Positions 8,550 through 16,474 of a DNA stretch of 64,000 nucleotides are shown here, piece by piece. The notes beneath the pieces were generated by a model. It made no database searches, was not told the origin of the DNA, and worked only from the letters and a program-made list of their open reading frames with translations. Position 1 is the first letter of the stretch. The number at the start of each line of letters is the position of its first letter. The position numbers and the translations under genes are program-made. Origin of the DNA: Bacillus sp. SA1-12 (GTDB lineage: Bacteria > Bacillota > Bacilli > Bacillales > Bacillaceae); NCBI RefSeq assembly GCF_000981385.1, contig NZ_LATZ01000131.1, forward strand, positions 124,001 through 188,000, read 5' to 3'.

Positions 8550-9155
8550 TTATCTTTTGATTAACATTTCATATTTTCTTGCAATAGGGATGTTGATTAA
8601 TTGAATAAAAGGTCCAATTAAAAAGGTAATTAAAATGGTTCCCGCTCCTATCGGTCCTTGCATAAGAAAGGCAAGAATCAGCGCGCATACCTCTCCAATC
8701 GTCTTCCCAACCATGAAATTTAAGTGAAACCGCTCATGCAATGAGATCATTAATTGATCGATCGGGTTTGCTGGAAAATCTGTTTGCAAATACATTGAAA
8801 CTCCGATCGCTATAAAAACGATCCCTCCCAACAGGGAAAGTACCTGATGGAGAAGAAAATCAAATTCAATATTTCTCATCATGACCATTAGCCAAAAATC
8901 AACTGAAAAACCTATAAGTAAGATCGTGATAAGTGCAAGTAATTTAGGTTTTCCCTTTACAATAAATGCATTTAAAAACATCAAGAGAATTCCAATAATA
9001 ATGACCCAGCTGCCTACCGTTAATCCTATGGCATTGGAAAGGCCGACATTTAAAGCATCCCATGCACCAGCTCCTAGTTCAGCCTTAATCGTGAGGGTAA
9101 CGCCAAGCCCCATTAAAAAAAGCCCAATCACATAAAATAAGATCCTAATTTTCAT
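8550..9155 (-). CDS. YczE/YyaS/YitT family membrane protein
   Basis: This 201-residue integral membrane protein has five or six predicted helices and the family-typical start MKIRILFYVIGLFLMGLGVT followed by KAELGAGAWDALN. Its molecular function is not established; some members are encoded next to transporters or nonribosomal peptide genes. The ATG at 9155 has AAAGGAA at a good distance; an in-frame upstream start lacks one. It is separated from cax by the family 1 repeat and a candidate small RNA gene, so it is probably transcribed alone. Confidence 0.8.
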   Translation of the reverse strand: MKIRILFYVIGLFLMGLGVTLTIKAELGAGAWDALNVGLSNAIGLTVGSWVIIIGILLMFLNAFIVKGKPKLLALITILLIGFSVDFWLMVMMRNIEFDFLLHQVLSLLGGIVFIAIGVSMYLQTDFPANPIDQLMISLHERFHLNFMVGKTIGEVCALILAFLMQGPIGAGTILITFLIGPFIQLINIPIARKYEMLIKR

Positions 9156-9221
9156 TGTTACGTTCCTTTCTGCAAATACTATACAATATGCGGACAATTC
9201 ATACTTTAAGACAAGTCTTAT

Positions 9222-9527
9222 AAGAAAAGCGAAAGCGCCTCACTCAGCCACTAAAAAAAAGAACACTTCAATCTAGTTGCAGATCCTAGCCGCTCAGGGA
9301 AGTAAGATAAAAATGTACCTTCTCTAACCTGGTCGTCTTATTTAAGACTCATGTTATAATGCATGAGATAAAGCGAGACTTCGTACCTTTACTGAAAGCT
9401 CCCCATTAACGTGAAATAAAAAATAAGAAGATTTGGGAGATGCCCCGGACGTTGCGAATCATAAACGCGACATCCTATGACTTCACTTCCTTTTCTTCGT
9501 AGCTAGACACCAAAGGTTAAGCACAAA
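9222..9527 (+). repeat. Dispersed repeat family 1, copy c (diverged, expanded)
   Basis: It begins AAGAAAAGCGAAAGCGCC and ends CGTAGCTAGACACCAAAGGTTAAGCAC like other family 1 copies, but about 200 bp of unrelated sequence lies between. That includes TAAAGCGAGACTTC near 9368-9381, which resembles the start of family 2, so one element may have inserted into another. There is no gene in 9156-9588. Confidence 0.5.
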
Positions 9528-9554
9528 AATTATAATTTTCTTTAAATTAAAACG

Positions 9555-9711
9555 TTTACAAACAAACAAAGATATTGTATCATAAATACATACGATAGAG
9601 TGTCCCTAGAATTTTGATAATGCATTTTGCAAGCGTTACCAATTTCTCTAGTTATCTGTTTCGTCCTACACAATTTGATGGCTCTGTGCATTTGCACAGA
9701 GTTCTTTTTTT
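9555..9711 (+). ncRNA. Candidate orphan small RNA with its own promoter and terminator
   Basis: TTTACA (9555-9560) and TATCAT (9578-9583) are exactly 17 bp apart, with A/T-rich sequence upstream, as in a sigma-A promoter. A strong terminator, CTCTGTGCA/TGCACAGAG plus seven Ts, ends at 9711. The transcript would be about 120 nt from near 9590. It lies on the + strand between two minus-strand genes, so it is not a leader. A 31-codon frame inside lacks a ribosome binding site. It does not resemble any RNA family I recognise. Confidence 0.45.
9682..9711 (+). terminator. Plus-strand terminator ending the candidate small RNA
   Basis: Perfect 9 bp stem CTCTGTGCA (9682-9690)/TGCACAGAG (9693-9701), then TTCTTTTTTT. 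It is not downstream of any + strand protein gene within 3 kb. Confidence 0.85.
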
Positions 9712-9721
9712 CTGAAATGAA

Positions 9722-9743
9722 AATGGCCCCGCACTGCGGAGCC
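9722..9743 (-). terminator. Terminator of cax
   Basis: GGCCCCGCA (9725-9733) pairs with TGCGGAGCC (9735-9743) with one G-U. On the minus strand ATTTTCATTTC follows. Confidence 0.75.
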
Positions 9744-9759
9744 AGACATGTTTTATTCA

Positions 9760-10815
9760 TTAAAGCAAATAGAATCCAATCCCCATTATAATATACGCAG
9801 CTAATAAGGTTGCCCCTTCAAACCAGTTTGTGTCTCCATCATTTGTAATAGAGATTGTTAATAAAACCGCCGTGGCCATTGAGATTAACTCAGGCATTGT
9901 AAAGACAAGCGGCATCTTTTGAGTAAAAAGCAGCGATATGAGCACAAGTAATGGTGCAACAAACATCGCGATTTGTAAGGTTGAACCAACGGCGATCTCG
10001 ACAGCAATATTCATTTTATTTTTATAGGCCATAATGATCGCAGAGGCATGCTCAGCAGCATTCCCAACAATTGCTACGATTATAACCCCAATGAATAGCT
10101 CTGACCAGCCGAAGCTCTCACCAACAGATTCGAAGGTATGTACGAGATTTTCTGAAACATAGGCTACAGCAACTGTTGAAAGTAATAAGATGATCAAAGC
10201 CTTTCTCTTAGTCCATTCTGGCTCCTCATGCTCTTCCACGACATCTGTTTTATGTTGGTAGACCCCGCGATGAGTGACAAGCTTAAACAGTAATGCCGCT
10301 AAATATAAAATGATTAAGATAACAGATATCCCGATACTTAATGATAGAGTTTGAGTATCATTCATTTCCATTGAAAAGACCTCAGGAATGACAAATGCTA
10401 CAATAACAGCAAACATTAAAAGCCCTGAATTATGCCGCGCATCATAAATACTAAACTCCTGGCGCTTAAACTTTAAGCCCCCAACAAAAAAGCTTAATCC
10501 TGCAACTAACAGGAGGTTCCCCAGTACTGATCCCGTCAAAGAGGCTAATACAACCCCTATTAAACCTTCTTTTAATGCAAAAATAGAGATAATCAGCTCA
10601 ACCGCATTCCCAAATGTTGCATTCAATAATCCGCCAATTCGAGGACCGGCTACAATGGCCAAGCTTTCCGTTGCCCTGCCCATGAAACCTGCTAATGCAA
10701 TAATCGTTAAACAATAGACGCCAAACATGATCACTGATGGCCAGTGGAAAATACTCCCGATAATCGAAAGCGGTAAACCAATTAATACGATAAGAGTAAA
10801 AATTCGATTTGCCAA
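9760..10815 (-). CDS. cax: Calcium/proton exchanger (CaCA family)
   Basis: This 351-residue antiporter has about eleven transmembrane helices and exchanges cytoplasmic Ca2+ for protons. Two conserved alpha repeats are visible: GGLLNATFGNAVELIISI (about 81-98) and the matching GNAAEHASAI segment (about 249-258), whose acidic residues (E in NAVEL and NAAEH) bind the cation. The length and position correspond to B. subtilis YfkE/ChaA. The start is a TTG with AAAGGTGA upstream. It is preceded by about 200 bp of non-coding sequence and ends in a terminator. Confidence 0.92.
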   Translation of the reverse strand: MANRIFTLIVLIGLPLSIIGSIFHWPSVIMFGVYCLTIIALAGFMGRATESLAIVAGPRIGGLLNATFGNAVELIISIFALKEGLIGVVLASLTGSVLGNLLLVAGLSFFVGGLKFKRQEFSIYDARHNSGLLMFAVIVAFVIPEVFSMEMNDTQTLSLSIGISVILIILYLAALLFKLVTHRGVYQHKTDVVEEHEEPEWTKRKALIILLLSTVAVAYVSENLVHTFESVGESFGWSELFIGVIIVAIVGNAAEHASAIIMAYKNKMNIAVEIAVGSTLQIAMFVAPLLVLISLLFTQKMPLVFTMPELISMATAVLLTISITNDGDTNWFEGATLLAAYIIMGIGFYLL

Positions 10816-11021
10816 TTGCTCTCACCTTTCCTTATATAGAATGATTTCCTCTCTACCTAAGAAATACCTCTTTTCCACAAATTAAAAACCTATACTCTAA
10901 ATCGTATTACAAATAATCCTTTTTAGATTCCATAATGTGGATAAAAATGAGCATACAGGTAGTTTATGTCATAAGAAGTGAGTTTATCCATTCATTTTAT
11001 TTTTGAAAGGTGTTGACGAAC

Positions 11022-11405
11022 TTAGCCCTCTAGCACAAATGTCTCTTCAATCTCAATGCTGCCCTTTACTGATTGTGCCATCGGGCAATTTTTACTCGCT
11101 AACTCAACTGATTTTTGTATTTTCTCAGAATCTAAGTTCTCTCCTTTAATCCGGTAATGAATCTGGATTTTTTCTATTCGGTTTGCTTTCGCTTCATTGC
11201 GTTCAACTTTTGTCAAAATAGTTAAATCTTTAATCTCCATTCTTTTTTTCATTAAAATTTTCCTTAATACGCTGCCGCTGCATACAGCGATTGAAGCGGC
11301 CATAAGCTGATAAGGGCGGTGGCCATAAGCCTCTTCCCCAGCTACATGCAGCTCACCATATTCTGTTGTTGTATAAAAGCCAGTTTCCTTCATTTTAAAT
11401 TCCAT
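11022..11405 (-). CDS. OsmC/Ohr family protein
   Basis: This 127-residue cytoplasmic protein has the OsmC fold signature HRPYQLMAASIAVCSGSVLR, with the first redox cysteine near residue 42, and the second cysteine in SKNCPMAQSV near residue 107. OsmC/Ohr proteins reduce organic hydroperoxides with this cysteine pair. The short length fits the general OsmC group; no dedicated regulator is adjacent. GGAGG lies 7-8 bp before the ATG. It is divergent from yfkF. Confidence 0.85.
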   Translation of the reverse strand: MEFKMKETGFYTTTEYGELHVAGEEAYGHRPYQLMAASIAVCSGSVLRKILMKKRMEIKDLTILTKVERNEAKANRIEKIQIHYRIKGENLDSEKIQKSVELASKNCPMAQSVKGSIEIEETFVLEG

Positions 11406-11480
11406 TTTTATTTCCTCCGTTTTTAGTTAAATTGTATAGGAAAAACAACTTTATAAAAAGATAGCAGGGTATTTTGATTC

Positions 11481-11509
11481 TTGAATTATTCCTTATTTCA
11501 TAATAATAT
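11481..11509 (+). promoter_or_regulatory. Candidate sigma-A promoter of yfkF
   Basis: TTGAAT (11481-11486) and TAATAT (11504-11509) with a 17 bp spacer, 39 bp upstream of the yfkF ATG. Confidence 0.4.
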
Positions 11510-11547
11510 TCAAAGGTAACCTACATTTAGAATTAGAGGTATTATAT

Positions 11548-12741
11548 ATGACTAAGCAGTCTGTTCGATTTTGGATTCTCGTTTCAATTGTCGGTATATC
11601 GGGATTTAGCCAGGGTATGCTTCTTCCTTTAATTGCCGTTATTTTTGAAAATAACGGAGTCTCTTCAGCATTAAATGGTTTAAATGCAACGGCATTATAT
11701 ATTGGTATATTATTAATTTCACCGTTCATGGAATATCCGCTTAGAAAATTTGGTTTTAAGCCAATCATTATTTTTGGCGGTGCGATCGTTGCTGTGTCAC
11801 TTGGATTATTTCCTCTTTGGGAGTCATTTTGGTTTTGGTTTGTTTTACGGCTATTGATTGGGATTGGCGATCATTCCTTACATTTTGGAACACAAACATG
11901 GATTACCACATTCTCACCAGAAAATAAACGAGGCAAAAACATCTCCCTATACGGGTTATTCTTTGGTGTGGGATTTTCTGTTGGTCCATTAATGACCCCG
12001 TTAATTGCCATTCATGAAGCATTGCCTTTTATTATCTCTTCTGTGCTTTGCTTTATTGGCTGGTTCTTTCTCTTTCTTTTAAAGAATGATTATCCTGAAC
12101 AAACTATTGAAGTAAACACAGTGAAGGAATCATTAAAACGGTTTCGGCATGCTTTTAAATTTGGCTGGGTCGCTTTTCTGCCTCCGCTTGGTTATGGTTT
12201 TTTGGAATCATCATTGAACGGCAGCTTCCCCGTATATGGCTTGCGAATCGGTCTTGAAGTCTCAAGCATATCTGTTTTATTGTTTTCCTTTGCGATCGGT
12301 GCTATTGTCTTTCAGCTGCCCCTAGGTATGCTAAGCGATAAATTTGGCAGGAAACCAGTTCTAATAACCATATTATTCGTCGGAGTCATCAGCTTTACAG
12401 CAGCAAGTTATTTAGAGGAGTCTGTTAGCGCCTTATCTGTTTGCCTCTTTATTGCAGGGATGGCCGTAGGCTCAACCTTTTCATTAGGAATCAGTTATAT
12501 GACAGACCTAATGCCCAAAGATCTGCTCCCTGCAGGTAATCTGCTTTGCGGAGTTGCCTTTAGTGTAGGAAGCCTGGTCGGTCCATATTTAGGCGGAATG
12601 TTTATCGAGTTTACCGAAAACATTAGCTATTTTCTCATTATCAGCAGTATGCTGCTTCTCATCTTGTTTGCCATTACCTCGTATAGACCTAAGAGTCTGC
12701 AATCTGAATACAAGGAGGAAAAAGTAACTTCTTTTCACTAA
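11548..12741 (+). CDS. yfkF: MFS transporter YfkF
   Basis: This 397-residue major facilitator protein has twelve predicted membrane helices. The cytoplasmic motif GMLSDKFGRKPVLI appears after helix 8, and a motif C-like proline/glycine helix (GFSVGPLMTPL, about 148-158) suggests a proton-coupled exporter. The substrate is unknown. AGAGGT precedes the ATG. It is monocistronic, with a strong terminator 6 bp after the stop. Length and order between cax and yfkH match B. subtilis YfkF. Confidence 0.85.
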   Translation: MTKQSVRFWILVSIVGISGFSQGMLLPLIAVIFENNGVSSALNGLNATALYIGILLISPFMEYPLRKFGFKPIIIFGGAIVAVSLGLFPLWESFWFWFVLRLLIGIGDHSLHFGTQTWITTFSPENKRGKNISLYGLFFGVGFSVGPLMTPLIAIHEALPFIISSVLCFIGWFFLFLLKNDYPEQTIEVNTVKESLKRFRHAFKFGWVAFLPPLGYGFLESSLNGSFPVYGLRIGLEVSSISVLLFSFAIGAIVFQLPLGMLSDKFGRKPVLITILFVGVISFTAASYLEESVSALSVCLFIAGMAVGSTFSLGISYMTDLMPKDLLPAGNLLCGVAFSVGSLVGPYLGGMFIEFTENISYFLIISSMLLLILFAITSYRPKSLQSEYKEEKVTSFH

Positions 12742-12747
12742 GAATTT

Positions 12748-12773
12748 GAGCTGGCAAATGTCAGCTCTTTTTT
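12748..12773 (+). terminator. Terminator of yfkF
   Basis: GAGCTG (12748-12753) pairs with CAGCTC (12762-12767), then TTTTTT. Confidence 0.85.
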
Positions 12774-12914
12774 AATATGCGCAGGTATTGGTTTCTGCCA
12801 GGTAATTGGGATATGTTTTGGACCCCGCCGATATATATCGGGATTACTCGCGCAATTTTCAACCGACAGCCTCTTTTTAGCTGTCTTTTTGGCTTACTTT
12901 CTTTTTATGCGAAT

Positions 12915-13135
12915 GACCTTTTTCAGCGATGCCGTCCATTTTTCAGCGCATGAGACTGTCTTTTCGACGCTCCAGCCCAGCTTTTCAGCGGATTAGCTCA
13001 TTTTATCAGCGAGTTCGGTCATTTTTTCAGCGGCCTCTTCTTTTTTCAGCGAAACAGCTCCATTATCTGCGCTCTCTCCTATTGGCTCACTGCTGTTTTT
13101 GGCGATCTTGCCTTTTTATTAGCTCATCAGCGATA
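12915..13135. repeat. Degenerate tandem array with 20-21 bp period (TTTTTCAGCG units)
   Basis: CAGCG or close variants occur at 12924, 12944, 12965, 12986, 13007, 13028, 13047, 13067 and 13128, so seven successive steps are 19-21 bp. Only the TTTTTCAGCG core is conserved; the other half of each unit varies. The array sits between the yfkF terminator and the next gene's promoter. The frames across it do not look coding. Confidence 0.75.
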
Positions 13136-13189
13136 TATCATGGATTCCAGATAACTACAAAAAACTATTCAAATAATTCAAAAAAATGG

Positions 13190-13218
13190 TTAACATCTCG
13201 AACATTCTGTTATATAAT
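13190..13218 (+). promoter_or_regulatory. Sigma-A promoter of the BH0509-type gene
   Basis: TTAACA (13190-13195), 17 bp spacer, TATAAT (13213-13218): five and six of six consensus bases. Confidence 0.65.
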
Positions 13219-13269
13219 ACAATTATAAATAATAAACTGTATCATAACAATAAAGGGGAGATGGTTGAG

Positions 13270-13419
13270 ATGATGAACAGGCAAGAGCGGAAGAATATGA
13301 TTGAATTCATTAAAACAATGAAGGAGATTGACAAGGAGACACTTCTTTATATGACTGATGAGGATATTGAGCATATTTATAGTACGGTATATAACAGGTT
13401 AATGGAGTTTTCGGAATAA
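13270..13419 (+). CDS. BH0509 family small protein
   Basis: This 49-residue protein begins MMNRQERKNMIEFIKTMKEI and is charged and helical, resembling short Bacillus proteins called BH0509 family, of unknown function. The start at 13270 is chosen because AAAGGGGAG ends about 10 bp upstream; an in-frame ATG at 13261 abuts that site. It has a near-consensus promoter and a terminator directly after the stop, so it is a complete stand-alone unit. Confidence 0.7.
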   Translation: MMNRQERKNMIEFIKTMKEIDKETLLYMTDEDIEHIYSTVYNRLMEFSE

Positions 13420-13426
13420 AAAACAA

Positions 13427-13458
13427 GGCTGTCTCAAAGATGAGACAGCCTCATTTTA
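13427..13458. terminator. Bidirectional terminator between converging small genes
   Basis: GGCTGTCTC (13427-13435) and GAGACAGCC (13442-13450). T-rich sequence follows on both strands, serving the + gene ending at 13419 and the minus gene ending at 13461. Confidence 0.85.
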
Positions 13459-13460
13459 TA

Positions 13461-13568
13461 TTAATGGTAGCCGTTTTGTCCGTTTGCGCTACCGCTTGTT
13501 TTATTCTTTGATTTTTGTTTAGAATTTTGCTTTGTATGGCTTCCGCCTTTTTTTGTATGTTTTGTCAT
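13461..13568 (-). CDS. 35-residue Lys/Asn/Ser-rich protein, unknown
   Basis: The frame reads MTKHTKKGGSHTKQNSKQKS and ends GSANGQNGYH. GTGGGGGAAC lies 5-10 bp upstream of the ATG, and a shared terminator follows, so a real small gene is likely. The composition (basic, glycine/asparagine-rich, no hydrophobic core) recalls small spore proteins, but I do not recognise a family. No forespore promoter was evident. Confidence 0.6.
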   Translation of the reverse strand: MTKHTKKGGSHTKQNSKQKSKNKTSGSANGQNGYH

Positions 13569-13671
13569 TGTAAGTTCCCCCACTTTTCATTGGAAGTAAA
13601 GACTTGATGTCTTCACTCATTACTATTCCTCACTAGGGAAGGAGGTATGAGTATAAATAACTGGAATTTAA

Positions 13672-14493
13672 TTAGGCTTCATGCTTCCTTTTATATAACA
13701 GTGCGTTGAGCTCTCCGCCTAATATAATGATCATTCCAGATAAATATAGCCAAATCATCAGCACAATGACACCGCCAATGCTGCCATAAGTGGCACTATA
13801 GTTTGCAAAATTCGCAACATAATACGAAAAGGCTAAAGATACCGCAATCCAGCCAATTGTTGCAGCTAAAGAACCTGGCAAGCCATCTTTAATATGTAAA
13901 TGCTTATTTGGTGCTGCATAATAAAGAACGGAAAAGACAAGAAACAATATGATTCCGCTGACCAGCCATCGTAAGGTATTCCATATTGTTAAAAATTCTT
14001 GAGAAAACCCAAAGTTCGAAAAGATAAATAATCCGATTTCCCGACCAAACACTGGTAATAATAAGGCTACAACGATGACAAACACCATTGCCACTGTAAG
14101 TAAGATGGCCGTACCGCGCGCTACAATAAATGACCTTGTTTCTTCTACATCATAGGCTTTATTAAAAGCCCTAACAATTGCATTGATTCCATTAGAGGCT
14201 GACCAAAGTGTTGCAAGAATCCCGAAAGACAGCAGTCCGCCATTTCTTTGATTGATTATTTGGTTTAGTGTTTGCTCAATAACCTCCAATGACTCACCTG
14301 GCGCAACATGCTTAATCGTCCCTAACACTTCATCTTGTGAAATCGGTAAGTAGCCGATTAATGTAATTAAGAAAATAAGGAATGGAAACATGGATAGAAG
14401 AAAAAAATAAGATAGCTGTGCAGAAAGCCCTGGTACCTCATCACTCGTAAATCTTTGGATTAATTCTTTTAGAAATGAGTTTTCTTTTTGCAA
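13672..14493 (-). CDS. yfkH: YihY/BrkB family membrane protein YfkH
   Basis: This 273-residue protein has six predicted transmembrane helices and the family hallmarks GLSAQLSYFFLLSMFPFLIF (about 19-38) and YGSIGGVIVLMIWLYLSGMI near the end. Members were once annotated as ribonuclease BN by mistake; the molecular role remains unclear. The start is a TTG with GAGGTGAT upstream. It is the third gene of a yfkJ-yfkI-yfkH operon, 17 bp after yfkI, as in B. subtilis. Confidence 0.87.
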   Translation of the reverse strand: MQKENSFLKELIQRFTSDEVPGLSAQLSYFFLLSMFPFLIFLITLIGYLPISQDEVLGTIKHVAPGESLEVIEQTLNQIINQRNGGLLSFGILATLWSASNGINAIVRAFNKAYDVEETRSFIVARGTAILLTVAMVFVIVVALLLPVFGREIGLFIFSNFGFSQEFLTIWNTLRWLVSGIILFLVFSVLYYAAPNKHLHIKDGLPGSLAATIGWIAVSLAFSYYVANFANYSATYGSIGGVIVLMIWLYLSGMIIILGGELNALLYKRKHEA

Positions 14494-14510
14494 TTTACAT
14501 CACCTCACGC

Positions 14511-14837
14511 CTATTCTCGTTTTGAAATGAATCGATCCCTCGTCTCTTGAATCATATTTACAACTTGCGGAGTTGTTTCTTTAAGTTCTTTTACCTTTTC
14601 ATTCACAAAAGAAAGATCCTCTGATACTTCCTGAACTATGTCTTTTGCTTCATCTATTTTCTTCTTTACATCTGTAGTAAGCATTGTTGGCTGTTCAATA
14701 TATCCTTTAATTTTAGAAGAGACCTTCTTGCCAGATTGAATGACATCTCCGCGAGTACGTTTGTCCAAAAGTGATACAGCTGCACCAATTACAGCGCCTA
14801 AAAGCATCCCTGTTAACAGTTTATTTCCGTTTGCCAT
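14511..14837 (-). CDS. yfkI: YtxH-like small membrane-associated protein YfkI
   Basis: This 108-residue protein starts with a glycine-rich hydrophobic helix (LLTGMLLGAVIGAAVSLL, about 7-24), followed by a basic stretch and a long amphipathic coiled-coil region. This is the YtxH-type layout of membrane-anchored helical proteins. Function unknown; gene order suggests linkage to yfkJ and yfkH. AGGGGGGA precedes the ATG. Gaps to both neighbours are only 17-18 bp. Confidence 0.8.
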   Translation of the reverse strand: MANGNKLLTGMLLGAVIGAAVSLLDKRTRGDVIQSGKKVSSKIKGYIEQPTMLTTDVKKKIDEAKDIVQEVSEDLSFVNEKVKELKETTPQVVNMIQETRDRFISKRE

Positions 14838-14855
14838 TTGTTTGTCCCCCCTAAT

Positions 14856-15326
14856 TTAAAAGTTGTGTATCTTTTTGATTTCTTTTAATAAATTTTCACA
14901 GCCCTTTTGAACCATTTCATACACTTCATCAAAATTATCCGTGTAGTAAGGGTCTGGAACATCAGCAATCGGATGGTCATCAACATAGTCCATAAGACGC
15001 GCGATTTGGCCTGTTTGTTTAAAACCCGCTAATCGTCTAATATTTCCGATGTTTTCACTATCCATGCCAATAATATAATCGAAGCTTGTTAAGTCCTCTT
15101 CCATGAGCTTTCTGGCCTTTTGCCCTTCATAAGATATACGATACCTGTCTAGAATCGAACGCGTTCCTTCATGGGGCGGCTTGCCAATATGCCAACTGCC
15201 GGTTCCTGCTGAATCAACCGTTACTTTTCCTTCTAAGCCCTCATTTTGAATTAAATGCCTCATAATTGCTTCTGCCATTGGAGAACGGCAGATGTTTCCT
15301 AAGCAAACAAATAAAATTTTTACCAT
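14856..15326 (-). CDS. yfkJ: Low-molecular-weight protein tyrosine phosphatase YfkJ
   Basis: This 156-residue enzyme hydrolyses phosphotyrosine. The P-loop CLGNICRS (residues 8-15) holds nucleophile C8 and R14, and the general acid is the Asp in PDPYY (D125). It lacks the pattern expected of a thioredoxin-coupled arsenate reductase, so phosphatase is preferred. It is the first gene of the yfkJ-yfkI-yfkH operon; AGGAGGAT lies before the ATG. B. subtilis YfkJ has been linked to stress resistance. Confidence 0.92.
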   Translation of the reverse strand: MVKILFVCLGNICRSPMAEAIMRHLIQNEGLEGKVTVDSAGTGSWHIGKPPHEGTRSILDRYRISYEGQKARKLMEEDLTSFDYIIGMDSENIGNIRRLAGFKQTGQIARLMDYVDDHPIADVPDPYYTDNFDEVYEMVQKGCENLLKEIKKIHNF

Positions 15327-15787
15327 CTTATCCTCCTATCAAACTTTACCCATAATTTTATAATTAAAACCGTGATGTGATGCTCCTTATAATCATAATC
15401 CTTTTCAGCTTAGTTTTCCTTAATTCAATCTGAAAATGTTGACATGTCCATTCCTTTTATAGAATATTCTTATTTAATAGTTGGATTAATTATTCTATTC
15501 ATGATGAATTTCATCCTTGTCTCAGCGGCAATGCGGCTCATTCCTACGAAGGCTCTCACAGGACAGCTGGTTGCTGTTGATTTTTCGATGGGCTCGGTTG
15601 ATCTGTGATCTGAAGGTGAGTAGTTAGCAGAAATGACCACTTGATACAAGTATAAAGGAAGAAATAATAGCACCGGAGAGGAACCGCTTAACCTTAAGAT
15701 AATTGACAAGTTTTTGCATGCATGTCCTTCATTCATGTTACAATATACATAATTATTGAGAAATGGATTACGATAGGAGTGAATAAT
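15327..15787. other. Intergenic region between yfkJ and yfkK
   Basis: This 460 bp stretch must hold the divergent promoters of yfkJ and yfkK. A + strand frame of 54 codons (15444-15608, MSIPFIEYSYLIVGLIILFM...) predicts one membrane helix but has no ribosome binding site, and TTGACA overlaps its start, so I do not call it a gene. TTGCAT followed 19 bp later by TGTTACAAT (an extended -10) near 15712-15742 is a plausible yfkK promoter. Confidence 0.35.
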
Positions 15788-16012
15788 GTGAATCTTACAG
15801 AAAAGTCGGTTGAAAACGTTGAATACATGATTGAGCAAATTAAAGAAAAGCTAAGAGTTCTTAACCTGGGTGCGATCAAGCCTTCACATTTTGACGAAGA
15901 AATGTATGAAGAGCTTAAGGATATTTACGAGCATGTGATGAAAAGAAATTCCTTTAGCCCAAACGAAATGCAAGCCATTGCTGAAGAGCTGGGAAATCTG
16001 CGTAAAAGCTAA
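15788..16012 (+). CDS. yfkK: DUF1128 family protein YfkK
   Basis: This 74-residue helical cytoplasmic protein matches DUF1128 by sequence ([20 protein letters not shown] start, [18 protein letters not shown] end) and by position after yfkJ. Function unknown. The start is the GTG at 15788: AGGAGTG lies about 8 bp upstream, and the nearby ATG is out of frame and followed at once by a stop. It is expressed divergently from the yfkJ operon. Confidence 0.85.
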   Translation: MNLTEKSVENVEYMIEQIKEKLRVLNLGAIKPSHFDEEMYEELKDIYEHVMKRNSFSPNEMQAIAEELGNLRKS

Positions 16013-16071
16013 CATTCTCTATTCTGACCTCCCCTAACCTGTCATATGTATGTAAAAAGGGGGAGGTTGTG

Positions 16072-16224
16072 ATGTTAGATTGGTGGTTAGCTACTATAAG
16101 TTTAGTCGGATTGCTTCTCATTTCAATTGGCCTTTTTCTTTATACCTTGAAAAATGCAGTCAACGCCGATGACGCCTACCGAATTGACCCTTCACCAAAT
16201 GAAAATCGTGATGATAAAAAATGA
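16072..16224 (+). CDS. Small single-helix membrane protein
   Basis: This 50-residue frame starts MLDWWLATISLVGLLLISIG, giving one transmembrane helix (about 5-27) and a short polar tail ending NRDDKK. GGGGGAGG sits 5-8 bp before the ATG, an excellent site. It lies 59 bp after yfkK and may be co-transcribed with it. The layout recalls YtzI-type mini-membrane proteins, but identity is too weak to name it. Confidence 0.7.
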   Translation: MLDWWLATISLVGLLLISIGLFLYTLKNAVNADDAYRIDPSPNENRDDKK

Positions 16225-16228
16225 AGTA

Positions 16229-16390
16229 ACAAAAGCGCAAGCTCCTGGAACAGCCAAGAAATAAGCCGATTTAGAATAGTGAGGTGCTGCCTTCTATTCT
16301 AAATCGGCTCCTTCTGGCAAAAAGCGCGGCAACAATCGCCATGACTGCACTTGCACGTCCTGTGCTTCAGGGCTGGATGTCGAAGAGCTT
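16229..16390 (+). repeat. Dispersed repeat family 1, copy d
   Basis: It begins ACAAAAGCGCAAGCTCCTGG. The central stem GCCGATTTAGAATAG (16265-16279) pairs perfectly with CTATTCTAAATCGGC (16294-16308). The right part is GACTGCACTTGCACGTCCTG then GGCTGGATGTCGAAGAGC. Arm sequences differ from other copies but stay complementary. Confidence 0.75.
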
Positions 16391-16420
16391 ATCTAAAGTA
16401 TAAGAATCTTATCATACAAA

Positions 16421-16447
16421 AGAGGCTGCGAAACAGCCTCTTTTCTT
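16421..16447. terminator. Bidirectional terminator
   Basis: GAGGCTG (16422-16428)/CAGCCTC (16434-16440), with AAAA before and TTTTCTTTT after; serves the hydrolase gene on the minus strand. Confidence 0.8.
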
Positions 16448-16474
16448 TTGCCACTGAATCCGCACTCAACCTAT

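Noticed and set aside
9542-9760. Minus-strand frame of 72 codons after cax
   Set aside because: It runs through the cax terminator and the candidate small RNA terminator and has no ribosome binding site.
12929-13228. Plus-strand frame of 99 codons rich in Phe/Arg/Ser
   Set aside because: It is translated repeat DNA (FQRMRLSFRRSS pattern from TTTTTCAGCG units) and has no ribosome binding site.
15444-15608. Plus-strand frame of 54 codons with one membrane helix between yfkJ and yfkK
   Set aside because: No ribosome binding site and a TTGACA box overlaps its start; composition is coding-like but the support is too thin.
15470-15838. Minus-strand frame of 122 codons overlapping yfkK
   Set aside because: It overlaps the well-supported yfkK start and its promoter and lacks a ribosome binding site.
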